Assembly (NCBI GenBank): GCA_018336195.1 | Contig: JAGXQV010000138.1 | Location: 1-58,299 of the forward strand | Direction of reading: 5' to 3' | Length of the DNA stretch: 58,299 nt | DNA from: Sulfuricella sp. | GTDB taxonomy: Bacteria; Pseudomonadota; Gammaproteobacteria; Burkholderiales; Sulfuricellaceae | Shown here: positions 55,848 to 58,299 of the stretch, piece by piece | Numbering within the stretch: position 1 is the first letter of the stretch | Layout of the letters: every line of letters begins with the position of its first letter | The notes under the pieces: model-generated | Database searches by the model: none | The model's input: only the letters and a program-made list of their open reading frames with translations | What the model was told of the DNA's origin: nothing | Program-made: the position numbers and the translations under genes

Positions 55848-57125
55848 ATGGCTATCCCTACCAATCACGCCCAGCGCTACCTGCTCAACAACGAAGTGCA
55901 CGCCCGCCCCTATGAAGCGCTACGGGCGCCGGAGCGCCTCTCCCACTTGGTGCTCCTGCCCGGCAACGGGGAACGACAAGCCGACCTGGAGGCCATCACC
56001 GAACTGTGCACGCGCCACAACGCGCCGCCTCCCGCACCCGATGCCACCCACTACAGCGCCGATTTCGGGCCATTCCGGGTACGCTGGGAAAGACATGCCG
56101 AGTTCGTCTCCTACACTTTCATGGTGGCCGGACCTTTCGACGACCCCTTTTCCCTGCCGGCCCTGGAGCGGGTGCCGCACGACTGGCTGAGCGCCCTGCC
56201 GGGGCAAATCCTGGTATGCGCCCATGCCGGCCTCCAGAGCGCCCAGGAAAACGCGCCGGAAGCCGCGGAAATCGCGCAGCGCCATTTCAACGGCAATACC
56301 CTGATCGGCGCCGCCATCTCGGGCGGCAGCGCGCGGGCCTACACCGATTTCCGCATCCATGCCGACGGCTTCTCGCGTTTTCTGGTGTGCGACATCAGCC
56401 TGGGCAGCCGCCAGGCCGGGCGCATCCTGCAACGCCTGTTCGAGATCGATACCTACCGCATGATGGGGCTGACGGGGCTGCCGCTGGCCCGCGACACGGC
56501 AATTCGCCTGGCCGAGGCGGAAAACCGCTTGGTGGAAATCAACAATGCCATGTGCCAGGCGAAGGAAGAGGACGAGCCCGAATTGCTCGACCGGATCAGC
56601 CGCCTAGCGGCGGAAGTGGAAAACGGCATCGCCGTCACCCAGTACCGCTTCGACGCTTCGGTCGCCTATTTCGGCCTGATGAACCGGCGCATCGAGGAAC
56701 TCCGCGAAGAGCGCATCCGCGGCTTGCAGACCTACCGCGAATTCATGGACCGGCGCCTGGTGCCCGCCATGAACACCTGCGAATCCGCGGCGCTGCGCCA
56801 ACTGCGCCTCTCCGAACGGATCAGCCAGACCAGCCAGTTGCTCTCGACCCGCGTCGACATCACCCGCGAACGCCAGAACCAGCAACTGCTCACCTCGATG
56901 AACCGCCGCACCAAGCTCCAGTTGCGCCTGCAACAGGCAGTGGAGGGACTGTCGGTGGTAGCGATTACCTACTACAGCGTGGGTCTGATCGGCTATCTGG
57001 CCAAGGCCGCCAAGGGATTCGGTCTGGACATCCACCCCGACCTGATCGCGGGATTGAGCATCCCGGTGGTGGCGTTGATTGTCACCTTCGGGGTACACCA
57101 CCTCAAGCGCAAAGCCACCCAATAG
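55848..57125 (+). CDS. DUF3422 family membrane protein
   Basis: 425 residues from the ATG at 55848, with GGAG eight bases upstream; a GTG at 55836 is also in frame. The N-terminus NHAQRYLLNNEVHARPYEAL is the family hallmark. A central coiled-coil region (about residues 220-320) is followed by two C-terminal helices (WVVAITYYSVGLIGYLA-like, here SVVAITYYSVGLIGYLAKAA, and LIAGLSIPVVALIVTFGVHH), giving an inner-membrane protein with a large cytoplasmic part. The function is unknown. It is 42 bases after the FecR-like gene and may belong to the same operon. Confidence 0.9.
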   Translation: MAIPTNHAQRYLLNNEVHARPYEALRAPERLSHLVLLPGNGERQADLEAITELCTRHNAPPPAPDATHYSADFGPFRVRWERHAEFVSYTFMVAGPFDDPFSLPALERVPHDWLSALPGQILVCAHAGLQSAQENAPEAAEIAQRHFNGNTLIGAAISGGSARAYTDFRIHADGFSRFLVCDISLGSRQAGRILQRLFEIDTYRMMGLTGLPLARDTAIRLAEAENRLVEINNAMCQAKEEDEPELLDRISRLAAEVENGIAVTQYRFDASVAYFGLMNRRIEELREERIRGLQTYREFMDRRLVPAMNTCESAALRQLRLSERISQTSQLLSTRVDITRERQNQQLLTSMNRRTKLQLRLQQAVEGLSVVAITYYSVGLIGYLAKAAKGFGLDIHPDLIAGLSIPVVALIVTFGVHHLKRKATQ

Positions 57126-57142
57126 GCGCTACGCCACGCCGT

Positions 57143-57778
57143 CTAAGCCACGGTGCCCGGCAACTCGCGCAGGGAACGAATCTTCACGTCGACATGGGCG
57201 GGGCGCTGGCAGCCCTTGCCGATGAGGACGGTTTTGATGCCGAAGCGGCGGGCGGTGCGGAGATTTTCCGGGGAATCCTCGACCATCACGCAGTCCTGCG
57301 GACGGACGCGCAGCCGCGCCAGGACTTTACGAAATCCCGCCGGGGCGGGTTTGGGGGCATAGCCGAGGTGTTCGATGCAGAAGATCTCGTCAAAGCAATC
57401 GGCAATCCCGAGGATGTTCAGCACGCGCAACGAATAGTGGGCAGGGGCGTTGGAAAACAGCACCTTGCGCCCCTTGAGGCGGCGCAGGGTATGGCCCAGT
57501 GTGGATTCGGCGTGCACCATGGCGGGCAGGTCGGAAAACTGGTGGGTGTGCCACAGGAAATGATTGGGCGCGACCTGGTGATGGCGCACCAGACCCACCA
57601 GCGTGGCGCCGTAGCGCTGCCAGTAGGCGACGCGCAGGGCATCGGCCTGGTTCTCGTCGAGCGCCAGGTGGGTTTTCAGGTAATCGGTCATCAGCCGGTT
57701 GATGTGCGGGAAGATCGCCCGGTTGGCGTCGTGAAGGGTGTTATCCAGGTCGAACAACCAGACGGGGTGGCGCTTCAT
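57143..57778 (-). CDS. HAD-family pyrimidine 5'-nucleotidase
   Basis: A 211-residue haloacid-dehalogenase enzyme similar to the yeast SDT1-type pyrimidine 5'-nucleotidases. Asp10 and Asp12 of FDLDNTLHD form the nucleophile motif, SNAPAHY is motif II, KPAPAGFRK carries the motif III lysine, and MVEDSPENL is motif IV. The all-helical cap (about residues 20-80) is of the C1 type. It probably dephosphorylates UMP/CMP or damaged pyrimidine nucleotides. It starts four bases downstream of the EAL gene and ends 17 bases from DUF3422, convergently. Confidence 0.88.
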   Translation of the reverse strand: MKRHPVWLFDLDNTLHDANRAIFPHINRLMTDYLKTHLALDENQADALRVAYWQRYGATLVGLVRHHQVAPNHFLWHTHQFSDLPAMVHAESTLGHTLRRLKGRKVLFSNAPAHYSLRVLNILGIADCFDEIFCIEHLGYAPKPAPAGFRKVLARLRVRPQDCVMVEDSPENLRTARRFGIKTVLIGKGCQRPAHVDVKIRSLRELPGTVA

Positions 57779-57782
57779 CGCG

Positions 57783-58299
57783 CTAACGGCGGGTCATGAA
57801 GCGGACGATTTCGTCGGCGGGCAACGGCGGGCTGTAGAAATAGCCCTGGTATTCCTCGCAGCCCTGTTCGCGCAGGAAAGCGAGTTGCTCGACGGTTTCC
57901 ACCCCTTCGGCGATGACGCTGAGCTTGAGGCTGTGCGCCATGGCGATGATGGCGCTGGTAATCGCGGCGTCGTTGGGGTCGGTGTGGATGTCGCGGACAA
58001 AGGAACGATCGATCTTGACGGTGTCGATGGGGAAGCGCTTGAGGTAGCTGAGCGAGGAATAACCGGTACCGAAATCGTCGAGGGAGACGCGAATTCCCGC
58101 CGCGGAAATTTCCTCGAGGATCGCGATGGTCTTGCCGGTGCCTTGCATGATGAGGCTCTCGGTGATTTCCAGTTCGAGATGCTCGGCCTGGTAACCGGTG
58201 CTGCGCAAGGCACGGAAGATCGGCTCCAGGAGGTTCTTCTGGTTGAATTGGCGGGCCGACAGGTTGACCGCGATGCGTAGCGGCGGGTAGCCCTCGTCC
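57783..58299 (-). CDS. EAL-domain c-di-GMP phosphodiesterase, C-terminal part
   Basis: 172 codons of a gene whose 5' part lies beyond the right edge. The visible sequence is the second half of an EAL domain: IAVNLSARQFNQKNLLEPIF, LELEITES (metal glutamate), SLDDFGTGYSSLSYLKRFPI, DTVKIDRSFV and AEGVETVEQLAFLREQGCEE. It ends with GYFYSPPLPADEIVRFMTRR. All catalytic residues in this part are intact, so phosphodiesterase activity is likely. The upstream domains (often PAS or GGDEF) cannot be seen. Confidence 0.93.
   Translation of the reverse strand, partial: DEGYPPLRIAVNLSARQFNQKNLLEPIFRALRSTGYQAEHLELEITESLIMQGTGKTIAILEEISAAGIRVSLDDFGTGYSSLSYLKRFPIDTVKIDRSFVRDIHTDPNDAAITSAIIAMAHSLKLSVIAEGVETVEQLAFLREQGCEEYQGYFYSPPLPADEIVRFMTRR

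Overview
The window is 58.3 kb of GC-rich, gene-dense chromosome, almost certainly from a betaproteobacterium. Evidence for this includes mreBCD-mrdA-rodA-rlpA-dacA divergent from gatCAB, dusB-fis-purH-purD, DUF484-xerC, a pcm-like gene before tolC, rpiA before phoU-ppx, and the DUF3422, DUF4124 and slmA families. A Nitrosomonadales or Rhodocyclales relative is my best guess; this is inference from gene content only. No rRNA, tRNA, transposase or CRISPR array was recognised.

Layout. 1-5.0 kb: ilvA, then rpiA, phoU and ppx. 5.1-10.4 kb: two tandem, closely related secreted proteins that look like bacterial homologues of the CLCA family (zincin with HExxHxxxGxxDE plus a VWA-like fold), each followed by its own terminator. 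10.6-15.8 kb: a SWIM/SNF2 helicase-like protein and a SEC-C protein. 15.9-16.6 kb: decayed remains of what looks like a restriction-modification operon. 16.6-20.8 kb: thiC under a TPP riboswitch, a pcm-like methyltransferase and tolC. 20.8-31.7 kb: lipoate genes lipA and lipB, then on the minus strand the rod-shape and cell-wall block mreBCD, mrdA, rodA, rlpA, dacA, a D-amino acid aminotransferase, ybeD and lipB. 31.7-35.0 kb: gatCAB. 35.1-39.9 kb: DUF4124, pyrE, slmA, a secreted RCC1-repeat protein and a cytoplasmic CZB chemoreceptor. 39.9-43.4 kb: zinc-type ABC uptake genes with an outer-membrane protein but no ATPase. 43.5-52.1 kb: a GGDEF/EAL protein, xerC, DUF484, and a dusB-fis-purH-purD operon interrupted by a DUF4160/DUF2442 toxin-antitoxin-like pair. 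52.4-53.1 kb: a probable solitary integron cassette with an antitoxin and a frameshifted toxin. 53.2-58.3 kb: a CHASE2 adenylate cyclase, a FecR-like protein, DUF3422, a HAD nucleotidase and the end of an EAL protein.

The most unusual features are the following. First, six intercistronic elements with heptamer-periodic arms around a GC-rich core all sit immediately after the stop codon of the upstream gene in a co-directional pair; one supplies a stop codon (dat) and one the only plausible start codon (lipB). Second, in the tandem CLCA-like proteins the metal-binding motif of the VWA-like domain is lost and an extra domain is inserted. Third, an attC-like site ends the toxin-antitoxin cassette. 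Fourth, there is a restriction-modification fossil next to thiC.
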